Shown: positions 51,441-61,675, numbered from the stretch's first letter. The stretch: 64,000 bases of DNA from Coleofasciculus sp040219735 (GCA_040219735.1 JAVJRX010000144.1); one strand, 5' to 3'. Program-made: numbers and translations. Notes: generated by a model from the letters alone, not told the origin.

Positions 51441-53459
51441 TTAAAGCGCCTTAGCCTTAGCCACGATATTATCTACCGTGTAGCCAAACTTCTCTAAAGC
51501 AACCTCACCGGGAGCCGATACGCCAAAGTGATCAATACTAATCGTGTCACCTTCAGCGCCAACATAGCGACACCAGCCAAAGCTAGAACCCGCTTCCACT
51601 GCTAGGCGCTTGGTTACGGCTTTCGGTAGTACAGATTCCCGATAGCTTTCATCCTGTTCCTCAAACAGTTCCCAGCTTGGCATCGAAACCACGCGGACTT
51701 TCTTGCCTTCACCCCGGAGTTTTTCCGCCGCATCAACACAGATGTGAACTTCGGAACCTGTGCCAATTAAGATGATGTCGGGTGTGCCATCGCTATCAGA
51801 TAGGATGTAAGCACCTTGGGCGACAGCATCAATCGAACTTCCGTCTAGGTTAGGTAGCCCTTGCCGGGACAATGCTAACAGACTCGGTGTTGACATTCCA
51901 TTGGCAGGTTTTGCCTTCTCAATGGCTATCTTGTATGCACCAGAGGTTTCATTGCCATCCGCCGGACGAAGTACGATTAAGTTGGGAATCGCTCGCAGGG
52001 TGGGAATATGCTCAATCGGTTGGTGCGTCGGACCATCTTCCCCTAATGCTACAGAATCATGGGTCATTACCCAGATTACCCCGGCATGGGATAGGGCAGA
52101 CAGGCGAATCGCTCCCCGCATGTAGTCGGTGAAGACTAAGAAGGTGGCACCGTAGGGAATCAACCCAGACTTATGCAGGGCAATCCCATTACAAATCGCT
52201 CCCATGCCATGTTCGCGAACCCCAAAGCGGAGGTTGCGGTTTTCATAAGCGCCTTTTTGGAAATCCTTTGAGGATTTGAGTAAGGTTTTGTTGGAAGGGG
52301 CTAAGTCAGCCGAACCGCCAATCAGTTCCGGTAATACCCCAGCCATGACGTTGAGGATTGTGCCAGATAGATTCCGAGTGGCATCTTTCTTATCCTCAGG
52401 TGTATAGGAAGGTAGGACTTTCTCCCAACCGTCGGGCAGCTTACCACTGACCATCCGTTCTAATAAAGCGGCTTCCTCACCGTATTCAGCTTTATAACGG
52501 GTGAAGAGTTTGTTCCATTCTTCTTCATATTGGGCACCGCGATCAACTGCTTTGCGGAAATGCTTCAGGGCGTCTTCGGGTACCTCGAAGGCGGGATAAT
52601 TCCAACCCATATGGTCACGAGTGGCTTGTACTTCATCAGCACCTAAGGCTGCACCGTGTACGTCATGGGTATTGGCTTTATTGGGAGAGCCGAAACCAAT
52701 GGTTGTGGTGACTTTAATTAAGGAAGGCTTATCGGTTACCGCTTTAGCCGCTTCAATTGCCTTATGAATCGCGTCCAAGTTGGTGTTACCATCGGGAACA
52801 TGCTGGACGTGCCAACCATAGGCTTCAAAGCGCTTGCCCACATCTTCCGTAAAGGCAAGGTCGGTGGAACCGTCAATGGAGATATGGTTATCATCGTAAA
52901 GGGCAATCAGTTTGCCTAGTCCCAGGTGTCCTGCCAGAGAACAGGCTTCTCCTGAGACACCCTCCATATTGCAACCATCACCTAAGATGACGTAGGTGTA
53001 GTGGTCGATAATTTGGCAATCGGGTTTATTAAACTTGGCGGCTAAATGTGCCTCTGCCATCGCTAAACCGACACCATTGGCAATCCCTTGTCCTAATGGT
53101 CCGGTGGTAACTTCTACCCCTTCAGTCATGAAGTTTTCCGGGTGACCAGGAGTTTTGGAGTCCAACTGGCGGAACTGCTTGATATCATCGAGGCTGACGC
53201 TATCGTAACCTGTTAGATAGAGCAAGGCATACTGTAACATACAGCCATGACCCGCAGACAAAACAAAGCGATCGCGGTTTAACCAGTAGGGATTTTTCGG
53301 GTTGTACCGCATCAGGCGATCCCACAGCACAAACGCCATCGGTGCTGCGCCCATTGGCAATCCGGGATGACCGGAGTTTGCTTTCTCTACGGCGTCTATC
53401 GCCAGAAAGCGGATGGAATTAATACAAAGTTCTTCGACAGATTGGGTTGCAACGACCAT
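51441..53459 (-). CDS. tkt: Transketolase
   Basis: 672 residues. Thiamin-diphosphate enzyme of the Calvin cycle and pentose phosphate pathway. Marks: NSGHPGLPMGAAP (~28), the diphosphate-binding GDGCNMEGVSGEA (~155), HDVHGAALG, and in the pyrimidine domain FRFGVREHGM (as LRFGVREHGMGAICNG) and DSVALGEDGPTHQPIEH. The C-terminal domain is complete. Monocistronic. Confidence 0.97.
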   Translation of the reverse strand: MVVATQSVEELCINSIRFLAIDAVEKANSGHPGLPMGAAPMAFVLWDRLMRYNPKNPYWLNRDRFVLSAGHGCMLQYALLYLTGYDSVSLDDIKQFRQLDSKTPGHPENFMTEGVEVTTGPLGQGIANGVGLAMAEAHLAAKFNKPDCQIIDHYTYVILGDGCNMEGVSGEACSLAGHLGLGKLIALYDDNHISIDGSTDLAFTEDVGKRFEAYGWHVQHVPDGNTNLDAIHKAIEAAKAVTDKPSLIKVTTTIGFGSPNKANTHDVHGAALGADEVQATRDHMGWNYPAFEVPEDALKHFRKAVDRGAQYEEEWNKLFTRYKAEYGEEAALLERMVSGKLPDGWEKVLPSYTPEDKKDATRNLSGTILNVMAGVLPELIGGSADLAPSNKTLLKSSKDFQKGAYENRNLRFGVREHGMGAICNGIALHKSGLIPYGATFLVFTDYMRGAIRLSALSHAGVIWVMTHDSVALGEDGPTHQPIEHIPTLRAIPNLIVLRPADGNETSGAYKIAIEKAKPANGMSTPSLLALSRQGLPNLDGSSIDAVAQGAYILSDSDGTPDIILIGTGSEVHICVDAAEKLRGEGKKVRVVSMPSWELFEEQDESYRESVLPKAVTKRLAVEAGSSFGWCRYVGAEGDTISIDHFGVSAPGEVALEKFGYTVDNIVAKAKAL

Positions 53460-53665
53460 AGGTGTTATGTAATGACTCCAGGAAACTAGGGTTTAACGCA
53501 AAATTACTTCCGTAAAGCAAAGGTTACTCTTTCCCCAAGGATACTCTCATCATCCCATTAGGGGGATCGATGATCAAGAGTCTCTGGTATAAGCTGGACT
53601 CAAATTTGAGGATTGGGTTGAATGGGCAGGACAAGTTGTTCTGTATATGTTTACACAGTATAAAT

Positions 53666-53693
53666 GTAGGGGCGCATAGCCATGCGCCCCTAC
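53666..53693. repeat. Perfect short palindrome GTAGGGGCGCAT
   Basis: 12-bp perfect arms GTAGGGGCGCAT / ATGCGCCCCTAC with loop AGCC, 36 bases past the end of the surface-protein gene. A related degenerate copy is at 27249. It could terminate or protect the transcript end. Confidence 0.75.
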
Positions 53694-53728
53694 TGGGATA
53701 ATTTATTCGGTTGAGAACCTAGAACAAA

Positions 53729-56332
53729 TTACAACACTTCGGTGTAATGGAATGTAACTTTCTCGCCAAATCGGTCAAAACGTCCATCAATTGTCGCTTC
53801 TGCGGTCGCCCGAATTGGGTCAGAGACAGCACCATCAAAGGTGGACTTGTAGCCGACATAGACTGAGGAACCGAAGACAATTGAGGTATTAAATAGCTCT
53901 GTTGACGGATCGCGGTCAGTAAGCAGCGTTTCGTTGGAGTCGAGTATACCATTGGGATTGCTGTCAATCCAGAACTGGTTACTGTAGCCCAATTCTGTGG
54001 GTAGCCAGCTCTTCTTATTACCCTTGCTCCCTTCGACTTGTTCCTCGTAACCCATATTCAAGGAATCAACCTTGACATCAACCGGATCACCGCTAGCATT
54101 GACAATGCGGAAGTTACCAGAGAGCATATCACCATTACGGATTCCGGTGAGGGAATCAATCTCGATACTGCGCTGATTCTTCTGGAAAACATCGACTACA
54201 GCATCGTCATCGTCAGAGGCTTGATTGCCTTCATCATCCGTACCGTTGGCGATGATGGTATTTGTGGGATCTTCCCAAGGATTTAATTCACCGGGTGCAT
54301 AGGATGTCGTATAGTCGAAGGTGAAGGCTTCACCAGGGTTGAGGACGATATCCCCTGTATTCCCTGCGGCTTGCCAATCGGCTAAAGCATCAGTAATCCG
54401 ATCAACGGTTTGCACTTCAGTGGTTTGCTGGATACCATCGCCGTTATTGTCTATCCAGAGCGTGTCTGGTAGGGACGTAATTGTGACTGGGTCGTAGTCA
54501 GCGCTATTGGGGTCACTGTTATTGGTGATGGTTACCGTGTAGGTGACATCAGCACCCACATCCTCGCGGATACTTGTCGTGCTAGCCGTCTTGATCACAC
54601 TAATTTCTGGGAGAGCATCGCCGTAGTAGTTGGCATCATCGCTGTCGGTTAGAGGAGCCTGGTTACCCAGATCATCGGTGTAGGTAGCATTGACAGTAGC
54701 CGTGTTGGTGTGAGGTCCGGCTTCCCAGGTGGCGCCGTTGAAGGTGTACACAAATTCGTCAGCACCGCCTGCAACACCATCATTGGCGGCGAGGTCAAAG
54801 GGTGCGAGATTCAGAGCAAAGTCGCTATCGGATAGGGTGACTCCAGTCAAAGCCACATTACCCGTGTTCTGGACTACGAACTTGAAGATGGGATCACCGT
54901 TACCTTCGGTTAGTAAAGGACCGGTTGGGTTATCTGCATCAACAAAGGTGTTACCACCATCAACGGAGACGTATTTCTCTACGTCAATGCTGGGGTCAGC
55001 ACCGAAGTAGTTACTGGGGTCATCATCCGTAACGTTCTCCGTATTCCCTAAATCATCGGTGTAATTTCCTGTAACTGTTCCCAAGTTGCTGTAATCACCA
55101 GCTTGAGCAGTTCCATTGCCTTGGTAAGTCCAGGTTTCACCCACATCTAAGATGCTGTCGCTGTCAGTATCACCACTGACATAGGTGGGAGTAAAGTCGT
55201 CAGACGTATCATTTACTGTGCCATTATCATCCATGACACTGACATTGGAGATGCCAACATTTCCGGCATTGCTAACGCTGTATGTCCAGTTAACATTTGT
55301 GCCTGCTAGAATTTCTTGACCATCTGCACCATTGGTGACTTTATCGATGGCAATGGCGGGATTAGCACCGAAGTAGTGCGCCTCATCCATGTCACTGACG
55401 GTTGTTTGACCATCAGTTCCTGAAGTCGTTGCTGTGTTGGCGTGCTGACCAGATTGCCAGGTGGCGCTATTGAAGATAACTTCTGTGGATGCACCGGCGG
55501 CTAATGTGCCAATGTCGTATTGATTATTACCACTGGTTAAGTCTCCAGTGAGTCCATCTAAGCTGAAGTCGCTATCGGTTAAGTTAACGTTGGTTAGTGC
55601 AACGTCACCCGTATTCGTGACGACAAATTTGAAGAGGGGATTTGTGCCATCTAGGACTTCAGATCCGGTGACACTATCGGCATCTTCCCAGGTTACACCG
55701 CCATCAACGGAGACGTATTTCTCTACGTCAATTGCGGGGTTTGCCGGACCTCCATTATCGGTGATATCGCCAATAACTCCGCCTGTTTTGGCACTCTCTT
55801 GACCACCATCTGTGGACTGGAGACGTACATACCACTCCGTATTTTCGAGCAGGGTTTCATCAAGATCCTGAGTGGAACTGCTAATCACGAAACTGGCAGT
55901 TTGGACGATTCCTTCTCCCGATCCTTGTTCGCTAAACTTGATGCCAATATCAAAGGGTTCTGCGCCATCAACTTGAAAGCCGGGATCTAAGTTGTTACCA
56001 CCGGTAACAAGATTGCTATTATCTGTTACTTTTTCTTCACCGATAACAGACGTTGGGGCAAACGTGCTGAGAGACTGAGTATTACTCTGTTCCGAGCGTT
56101 GGATGTTTAAGATCTGTAAGTTTAAAGCATCAGGGTTGTAAATGCTATTGATATCAAACGCTACACCGAGCAGATCATCTGTACCAGAATTAGAGCTGGG
56201 ATCTAAGCTGAGTGTAACTTTAAGATCGTTAAAACCATCGTTATCAAAGTCTTGACCATATTCAATTGTGACATTGATGAGCTCGTTCGATGCACCAAGT
56301 TGTGTTGTGAATTGAGTTGTAAAGATTCCCAT
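53729..56332 (-). CDS. Large acidic repeat-containing surface protein
   Basis: 867 residues, very acidic (Asp/Asn/Thr-rich), with no lysine-rich regions and no classical signal peptide. Two copies of a module with IDVEKYVSVDGG, then FKFVV.NTG.VALT, SDSDF and a terminal AHY/NYYG lie near 205-335 and 445-570. A related module is between them (PAIAIDKVTNGADG) and another after (PEISVIKTASTT). These resemble DUF11-like or DUF7507 conserved-repeat domains of secreted proteins. N terminus DFDNDGFNDLKVTLS is thrombospondin-3-like, Ca-binding in type. Export may be by a type I system. A GGAGAAG precedes the ATG. Confidence 0.8.
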   Translation of the reverse strand: MGIFTTQFTTQLGASNELINVTIEYGQDFDNDGFNDLKVTLSLDPSSNSGTDDLLGVAFDINSIYNPDALNLQILNIQRSEQSNTQSLSTFAPTSVIGEEKVTDNSNLVTGGNNLDPGFQVDGAEPFDIGIKFSEQGSGEGIVQTASFVISSSTQDLDETLLENTEWYVRLQSTDGGQESAKTGGVIGDITDNGGPANPAIDVEKYVSVDGGVTWEDADSVTGSEVLDGTNPLFKFVVTNTGDVALTNVNLTDSDFSLDGLTGDLTSGNNQYDIGTLAAGASTEVIFNSATWQSGQHANTATTSGTDGQTTVSDMDEAHYFGANPAIAIDKVTNGADGQEILAGTNVNWTYSVSNAGNVGISNVSVMDDNGTVNDTSDDFTPTYVSGDTDSDSILDVGETWTYQGNGTAQAGDYSNLGTVTGNYTDDLGNTENVTDDDPSNYFGADPSIDVEKYVSVDGGNTFVDADNPTGPLLTEGNGDPIFKFVVQNTGNVALTGVTLSDSDFALNLAPFDLAANDGVAGGADEFVYTFNGATWEAGPHTNTATVNATYTDDLGNQAPLTDSDDANYYGDALPEISVIKTASTTSIREDVGADVTYTVTITNNSDPNSADYDPVTITSLPDTLWIDNNGDGIQQTTEVQTVDRITDALADWQAAGNTGDIVLNPGEAFTFDYTTSYAPGELNPWEDPTNTIIANGTDDEGNQASDDDDAVVDVFQKNQRSIEIDSLTGIRNGDMLSGNFRIVNASGDPVDVKVDSLNMGYEEQVEGSKGNKKSWLPTELGYSNQFWIDSNPNGILDSNETLLTDRDPSTELFNTSIVFGSSVYVGYKSTFDGAVSDPIRATAEATIDGRFDRFGEKVTFHYTEVL

Positions 56333-56640
56333 TGACGCTTCTTCTCCGTTAGTCTGTGAATAATGTCGTGACGAACTGACTGACTTCGCTAGTCTTGCGA
56401 AAGCCAGGTTATTTGGAAAATGGTCAAGGTTTATACATTCCGAGATCTATGAGTTGTGATAAGATAGATCTCAAGAAAAGATACAAAGCCCCTCAATCCA
56501 GGTTGGTCAAGGCAAAAAGCCAACCTGTACTGAATAGTACATACAAACTAATGTTGGGTTTAAAGGTGTCTATTTCTTTAGCTTTATGTTCAGCAGGTTT
56601 CTCAGAATCGGCTAATCCTGAGATATTCTGCCTTGGCTTT

Positions 56641-56675
56641 TGCAGTCGTGGAACCTGGTACGTTCTACGGCTGCA
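56641..56675 (+). repeat. Twin hairpin, first copy
   Basis: A 35-base hairpin: arms TGCAGTCGTGGAAC and GTTCTACGGCTGCA pair over 14 positions, with two G-U pairs as plus-strand RNA but mismatched on the minus strand. Copy 2 is identical at 56713. The 1.86-kb space 56333-58188 has no supported gene. It also holds a two-way terminator (57564), a 30-bp palindrome at 57858 and dispersed repeat text at 58030-58145. Confidence 0.75.
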
Positions 56676-56712
56676 TTATATTTAGCAAGTTTCTCATAAT
56701 CGGCTAATCCTT

Positions 56713-56747
56713 TGCAGTCGTGGAACCTGGTACGTTCTACGGCTGCA
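56713..56747 (+). repeat. Twin hairpin, second copy
   Basis: Identical to 56641-56675. Both are preceded by GTTTCTCA(G/T)AATCGGCTAATCC, so the repeated unit is larger than the hairpin. The first unit has ~20 extra bases (TGAGATATTCTGCCTTGGC). Confidence 0.75.
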
Positions 56748-57563
56748 TTCTTTGGGCTAAAGACAATGGACGACAACCAGATAAGCTGGATTTGTAAACT
56801 TTTGTTAATCTTCCTCAATTTATCTTAAACCGAAATCCATTTTTTTAGCAACCTTTTTTAGATTAAATCTTTTTAACTTGATTGTTTCTAGTGTCCCCTA
56901 GATTTTACCTACGACTTTTTAATTCAGTTTGCTATGCTCATTTGCTTTTGTCTTGCCGATTGCCCTGGGAAACTAATGATAAAGGCAGTCACTCCAGTTT
57001 GTCGTCAATCAGTTTTACAAGAGTGGTAAAATCGCAATCCTTTCTAGATAAGCGTTTCAGCCTCATTGTTCTCAAACATCATTTAGACGGGCGATAGCGC
57101 TCATGAGTTTTTCTCTGACTTACCTAACATATTGAACCTTAAAGGTGAAAATATGGTGAAGATTGGAAAATTCTTTTCGGATTTGAATTGAGCCAATTTT
57201 CCATACCCATTCTGTTAGCTACAGCCGATAAAAAGACTATAGCCATACTCAGTTGTTGTGCGTTTTATCAGCACGTTATAGCTATGGATACCCTCTCTAT
57301 TGCCCGTTGTCAATGACTACAGACGATAGAACAAAGCCCCAACGCTCTAAATGTTGTTACCTGGAAAGGAAAGTGATAGAAATAATACCCAAATGATACG
57401 ACTAAGGAAACACGGCTTGGAATAGTGTATTACGACTGTCTTTCACGCAGAGACGATGCATGGACAGTTCGGTATCAAGTGTTTTGGTATCACATATAGG
57501 AAGACAAATTATTACCTAGCACGCTGAGGTCGAGAAAGGTTCAGTGCAGAAAGAAGAGAGATG

Positions 57564-57585
57564 AAAAACCGCTGTCCGGTTTTTT
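57564..57585. terminator. Two-way terminator-like hairpin in a gene-free space
   Basis: AAAAACCG CTGTC CGGTTTTT, an 8-bp stem with U runs on both strands. No gene ends nearby: fabF stops about 600 bases to the right, and a 32-codon minus-strand frame (57645 to 57550) that overlaps it is not convincing. Confidence 0.5.
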
Positions 57586-57857
57586 GATGGCTTTGAGGGC
57601 TTGCGCGTTTTGATTAATGGGGTTGCACCAGTTTTCCATGTCGCTACTTCTCCCTGAGGTTGACAGTTGTGCCACAACCCTCTTGGGATAGAGATTTGTG
57701 ATTGGTAAACATTAGTATATATCTAAAGGAGGCGATCGCACAATATATTTTTCGAGAACTGAAGAACTATGGGGGAGAGGGGGATGTGGCGAAGATCGCT
57801 GATAGGAGGGAGATAGAGGGAGAAGGATATGGGGGAGTAGGGGTTTGCTCATTCCCG

Positions 57858-57887
57858 AATCACCCTACGCGATCGCGTAGGGTGATT
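57858..57887. repeat. 30-bp perfect palindrome centred on HIP1
   Basis: AATCACCCTACGCGA and its exact complement meet at GCGATCGC (57869-57876). The arms read CACCCTACGC outward, a motif common in cyanobacterial dispersed repeats. Confidence 0.8.
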
Positions 57888-58188
57888 GCCGATGCTGTTG
57901 TGGTGCCAAAGGCAATGGCAGGGAGTAAAAACCCTGAAGGGGCACGGCAGTGCCGTACCCCTTCGGAACCTATCCAATTTAATGGAGGCGTTGATACCAA
58001 GTTGCAGTCTAAGGTAGAATCTGTCATGCTGAGCAAAACCCTTCACGACCTTCGAGGGCAGGCTCCGTGAAACGGAGTGACGCGAAGCATCTGCCCAGAT
58101 TCTTCGCTTCGCTCAGAATGACATGATAGAACGCAACTTGGTATGAAATCGCGATCGCTTTATCGCGAAGACAGCGCCACTGAGATCC

Positions 58189-59445
58189 TTAAGCTGATCT
58201 GTACTTCTTGAACACCAAGGTGACATTATGACCGCCAAAGCCAAAGGAATTTGATAGCGCCACATCAACTACCTGCTGACGGCTTTGATTCGGCACATAA
58301 TCTAGATCGCAGTCTGGATCAGGATTTTCTAGATTAATCGTCGGCGGAATTTGGTCATGGGTTACCGCCAAGACTGATGCCACGGATTCGATGCCCCCAG
58401 AACCTCCTAACAGATGACCTGTCATGGATTTGGTGGAACTCACGGCAATCTTGTAGGCATGATCGCCCAAAGCTTTTTTAATCGCCGTCGTTTCTGTGGG
58501 ATCGTTAACGGGTGTACTTGTCCCGTGGGCATTAATATAGCTAACGGCTTCTGGCGGCAATCCAGCATCCTTGAGTGCCAACTGCATTGCCCGGATTGCC
58601 CCTTCCCCACCGGGCACGGGTGAGGTCATGTGATAGGCATCACAGGTCATGCCATAGCCGACCATTTCGGCATAAATATGGGCACCCCGACTGAGGGCAT
58701 GTTCCAATTCTTCCAACAGTAGGATACCCGCACCTTCACCCATAACAAAGCCGTCGCGATCGCGATCAAAGGGACGACAGGCATGTTCGGGGTCATCATT
58801 GCGGGTAGACAGGGCTTTTGCCGAGGCAAATCCCGCCACGGATAAAGGTGTCACGGCGGCTTCCGTTCCCCCACAAATCATCGCTTGGGCATAACCCCGT
58901 TGAATCAAACGAAAGGCATCTCCCACCCCATGGGCGCCAGAAGCACAGGCACTGACAGTAGAGGTATTGGGTCCTTTTGCCCCCGTATGAATTGCCGTGA
59001 GTCCGGCTGCCATATTGGCAATCATCATCGGAATCATAAACGGGCTACAGCGATCGGGACCACGAGTCAAGTAGACCTCTTGTTGGTCTTCCAGGACTTT
59101 GAGCCCGCCAACCCCGGTGCCAATGACAACACCCACCTGTTCTGCGTTCAATTCATTAATGACAAACTTCGCATCTGCGATCGCTTGTTTGCTAGCCGCG
59201 ACTCCAAATTGGGCAAAGCGATCCATTCGCTTGGCTTCTTTGCGATCCATATAGTCATGGGGATTAAATCCCTTGACTTCGCCAGCAATACGACAGGCAT
59301 GGCGGGAGGGGTCAAATCGGGTAATTGTACTAATCCCATTACGCCCACTCAAGAGTCCATCCCAATACTCTGCCACAGTATTACCGATGGGAGTGATCGC
59401 GCCCAATCCTGTAACAACAACGCGCTTGAGTTCAATGTTTGTCAT
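58189..59445 (-). CDS. fabF: 3-oxoacyl-ACP synthase II
   Basis: 418 residues from MTNIELKRVVVTGLG (59445); seven upstream codons are possible. Condensing enzyme elongating fatty acyl-ACP with malonyl-ACP. Catalytic Cys in STVSACASGAHGV, His in NAHGTSTPVNDPTE (~309), Lys in SSTKSMTGHLLG and second His in GHLLGGSG; SNSFGFGGHNV ends the fold. Lies 64 bases after acpP and is probably co-transcribed. Confidence 0.97.
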   Translation of the reverse strand: MTNIELKRVVVTGLGAITPIGNTVAEYWDGLLSGRNGISTITRFDPSRHACRIAGEVKGFNPHDYMDRKEAKRMDRFAQFGVAASKQAIADAKFVINELNAEQVGVVIGTGVGGLKVLEDQQEVYLTRGPDRCSPFMIPMMIANMAAGLTAIHTGAKGPNTSTVSACASGAHGVGDAFRLIQRGYAQAMICGGTEAAVTPLSVAGFASAKALSTRNDDPEHACRPFDRDRDGFVMGEGAGILLLEELEHALSRGAHIYAEMVGYGMTCDAYHMTSPVPGGEGAIRAMQLALKDAGLPPEAVSYINAHGTSTPVNDPTETTAIKKALGDHAYKIAVSSTKSMTGHLLGGSGGIESVASVLAVTHDQIPPTINLENPDPDCDLDYVPNQSRQQVVDVALSNSFGFGGHNVTLVFKKYRSA

Positions 59446-59509
59446 GATGCCAATAAAACCGGGCAACTGCCCGAGAACGCAGAACTTCTTCTAAGAAGAC
59501 AACCGCTAA

Positions 59510-59758
59510 CTAGGCGGCTGCTTCTGATTTTGAGCTGATATAGTCTACAGCCGCTTGGACTGTGGCAATATTTTCGGCGGCTTCGTCTGGAATCTCGATA
59601 TCGAACTCTTCCTCTAAAGCCATAACCAATTCCACCACGTCCAGGGAGTCGGCGTTTAGGTCATTGGCAAAGTTAGCTTGAGGGGTTACGTCACCGGGTT
59701 CAACTTCCAGTTGTTCCGCAACTATTTTTTTGACTCTATCGAAAATTTCTTGGTTCAT
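59510..59758 (-). CDS. acpP: Acyl carrier protein
   Basis: 82 residues, acidic helical bundle. The phosphopantetheine serine is in LNADSLDVVELVMALEEEF. It carries acyl chains in fatty acid synthesis, the substrate partner of FabF next to it. A single extra Ala-rich end (SSKSEAAA) is common in cyanobacteria. Confidence 0.98.
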   Translation of the reverse strand: MNQEIFDRVKKIVAEQLEVEPGDVTPQANFANDLNADSLDVVELVMALEEEFDIEIPDEAAENIATVQAAVDYISSKSEAAA

Positions 59759-59999
59759 CTACTCTATACCTCAACCGAGTTGCTAGAACGTGATCAATTG
59801 GTTCGTTTGCATTTTCTCATCTTATCCGAAAGGGGGATCATCAAACCCATCGGTAGCCGCTTCTCCAACTGGCATCCAGTTGGGCTACTCATCATATCAT
59901 GTTCATGGTACTCCTACTCCTAAGAGCCAACTATAGGATACTTCTGCTCCTTTGAGCCAGCTATGTAGCCATCAACAATCACCAATCAACAAGCTGATC

Positions 60000-61607
60000 A
60001 TGTTAACCGCGCTTACGGTCATTCCCTTACGGACAGTTGGTTTGATTCTGGGGAAGCTCGCGATCGCTTCCCTAGCAGCTTGTCTGCTCTACATCTTCTT
60101 ATTTTATGGGCTACGCTCCATTTTTCGGAAGTTTGAGAGCGATATTGCCCTAGTCACCCTGAATGTCTCCGCTTATCCCATTCTGACGATTTTCATTCTG
60201 GTCAGTTTGAAGGTTGCCTTTGGGGATTTAGCTGCTGGAGATACCCCAAGCTGGTTTGAACGTCTGCTGACGGCGAGTATTATTGTGGCAGTCAGTTATG
60301 GGTTAATCCAGTTATTCATTCAAGTTTTCATCTACTACCTCAAAGATTATGCCCGACAAACTGAAGCCATGTGGGATAATGTCCTGTTCCCTCTCTTAGA
60401 AGGCGTTGTCCCGTTTGTGATTTTTATACTGGGTAGTGTTTTCGTTCTGCAATCCTTTGGCGTTGATTTAACCGGAATTTGGGTCACATTAGGGGGGGCG
60501 ACGTTTATTATCGGGTTTGCGGTTAAAGATATTTTAGCTAATTTTTTTAGTGGTATTGTTCTGCTGATTGATACACCCTTTCAATTTGGTGACATTATTG
60601 AACTGGAAAATGGTTCAATTGGAATGCTGCGGAAAATTGGCGTGCGGGTGACTCAAGTCTATATGTTTGATGACCGATGTGAAGTCTATATTCCCAATAG
60701 TGTTTTACAAGGTCAGTCCATTACGAATTTAAGTCGTCCGATTCCTCACTATTTCTATGCCTTGCCTGTAGAAGTCCCACCGGAATGCGATCTCGAGCAG
60801 ATTCAGCAACTCATGCTGGAAATTGTTTTCGCTCATCCGGATACATTGGGAGATATTGAAAAAAAATTGGCTTATATCGATCAATTCTATAACCCCTCTA
60901 ATTCAGACACTCATTTTTCCTACAAAAAGAACATGAGTCGTCAACGGTTGATTCTAGAAAATGAGGTAAACATCAAGCTAGAAGATATTGAGCAAGCGTT
61001 AGAAGCGCTGATGGTCATGATTCAATTTGCTGAAAAAGGGGGATTAGATGGCGAAGAGATTGAAACTATTCAACAGGAATATGAGGAGATATTGCACCAA
61101 ATTGGGTTAGAAGTTTTCAGGGAACGACAAAATAAACGAATTCTCTTTAAATTACAGGAGAACGAATCTCCCGACACTTTAATTGGTTTAGTTAGGGAAT
61201 GGTATCGCCTATGGTTAAGAGATTCCAATTTACGCGATGAAGATCAATATATCCTGCCTGATGAATGGGAACGAAAAATTGAACTTTTAAAACGACGGTT
61301 TCAACGAGTTTTCCAGAAAATCAGTAATCCTCATCGTGAAGAAACCCGGTTGGACGATTATGTCATGGATCTAGTTAAATGGTTACGAGAGCGATTTAAA
61401 CAAGCCAGAAGCCAACGACAAGAACCTAAAATTAGGATGAAGGGAACATCCCAATATGAGGGGTTTACCTTGATTAAATTCACGATTGAATTCTATATCG
61501 ATAATGCCAAATTGGAAGACTTTAGACGAGGTAATCGCGTGAGTAGCGAAATTTATCAAGAAGTGATGCGACATATTAAAGATGCTTACCCCAAGGTTAA
61601 ACCCTGA
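60000..61607 (+). CDS. Mechanosensitive ion channel (MscS family)
   Basis: 535 residues from MLTALTVIPLRTVG (60000); the upstream TTG frame is less likely. Membrane helices at about 12-33, 48-70, 80-110 and 133-155, then the MscS core: TLGGATFIIGFAVKDILANFFSGIVLL, FQFGDIIELE, VEIGLR-like GMLRKIGVRVTQV, YIPNSVLQGQSITNLSR. An ~250-residue charged cytosolic domain follows, longer than in E. coli MscS. Senses membrane tension and lets solutes out in osmotic downshock; family variants can serve other roles. Confidence 0.9.
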   Translation: MLTALTVIPLRTVGLILGKLAIASLAACLLYIFLFYGLRSIFRKFESDIALVTLNVSAYPILTIFILVSLKVAFGDLAAGDTPSWFERLLTASIIVAVSYGLIQLFIQVFIYYLKDYARQTEAMWDNVLFPLLEGVVPFVIFILGSVFVLQSFGVDLTGIWVTLGGATFIIGFAVKDILANFFSGIVLLIDTPFQFGDIIELENGSIGMLRKIGVRVTQVYMFDDRCEVYIPNSVLQGQSITNLSRPIPHYFYALPVEVPPECDLEQIQQLMLEIVFAHPDTLGDIEKKLAYIDQFYNPSNSDTHFSYKKNMSRQRLILENEVNIKLEDIEQALEALMVMIQFAEKGGLDGEEIETIQQEYEEILHQIGLEVFRERQNKRILFKLQENESPDTLIGLVREWYRLWLRDSNLRDEDQYILPDEWERKIELLKRRFQRVFQKISNPHREETRLDDYVMDLVKWLRERFKQARSQRQEPKIRMKGTSQYEGFTLIKFTIEFYIDNAKLEDFRRGNRVSSEIYQEVMRHIKDAYPKVKP

Positions 61608-61621
61608 AAAGAGATAAGGTG

Positions 61622-61675
61622 GACGGTAAGTAGGTGGACACAATTAAAGTTAACGGTTGAGATCGTCATTTGTCA
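61622..61675 (+). repeat. MITE-like repeat, copy D (one terminus)
   Basis: GTAAGTAGGTGGACACAATT and AAGTTAACGGTTGAGATCGT match the left end of copy A, followed by CATTTGTCATTCGTCATTCG heptamers. No second terminus was found. Confidence 0.5.

Noticed and set aside
57702..58070. 122-codon plus-strand frame in the gap before fabF
   Set aside because: It is built from GGGGGAGAGG runs, the 30-bp palindrome and dispersed repeat sequence; no protein-like composition.
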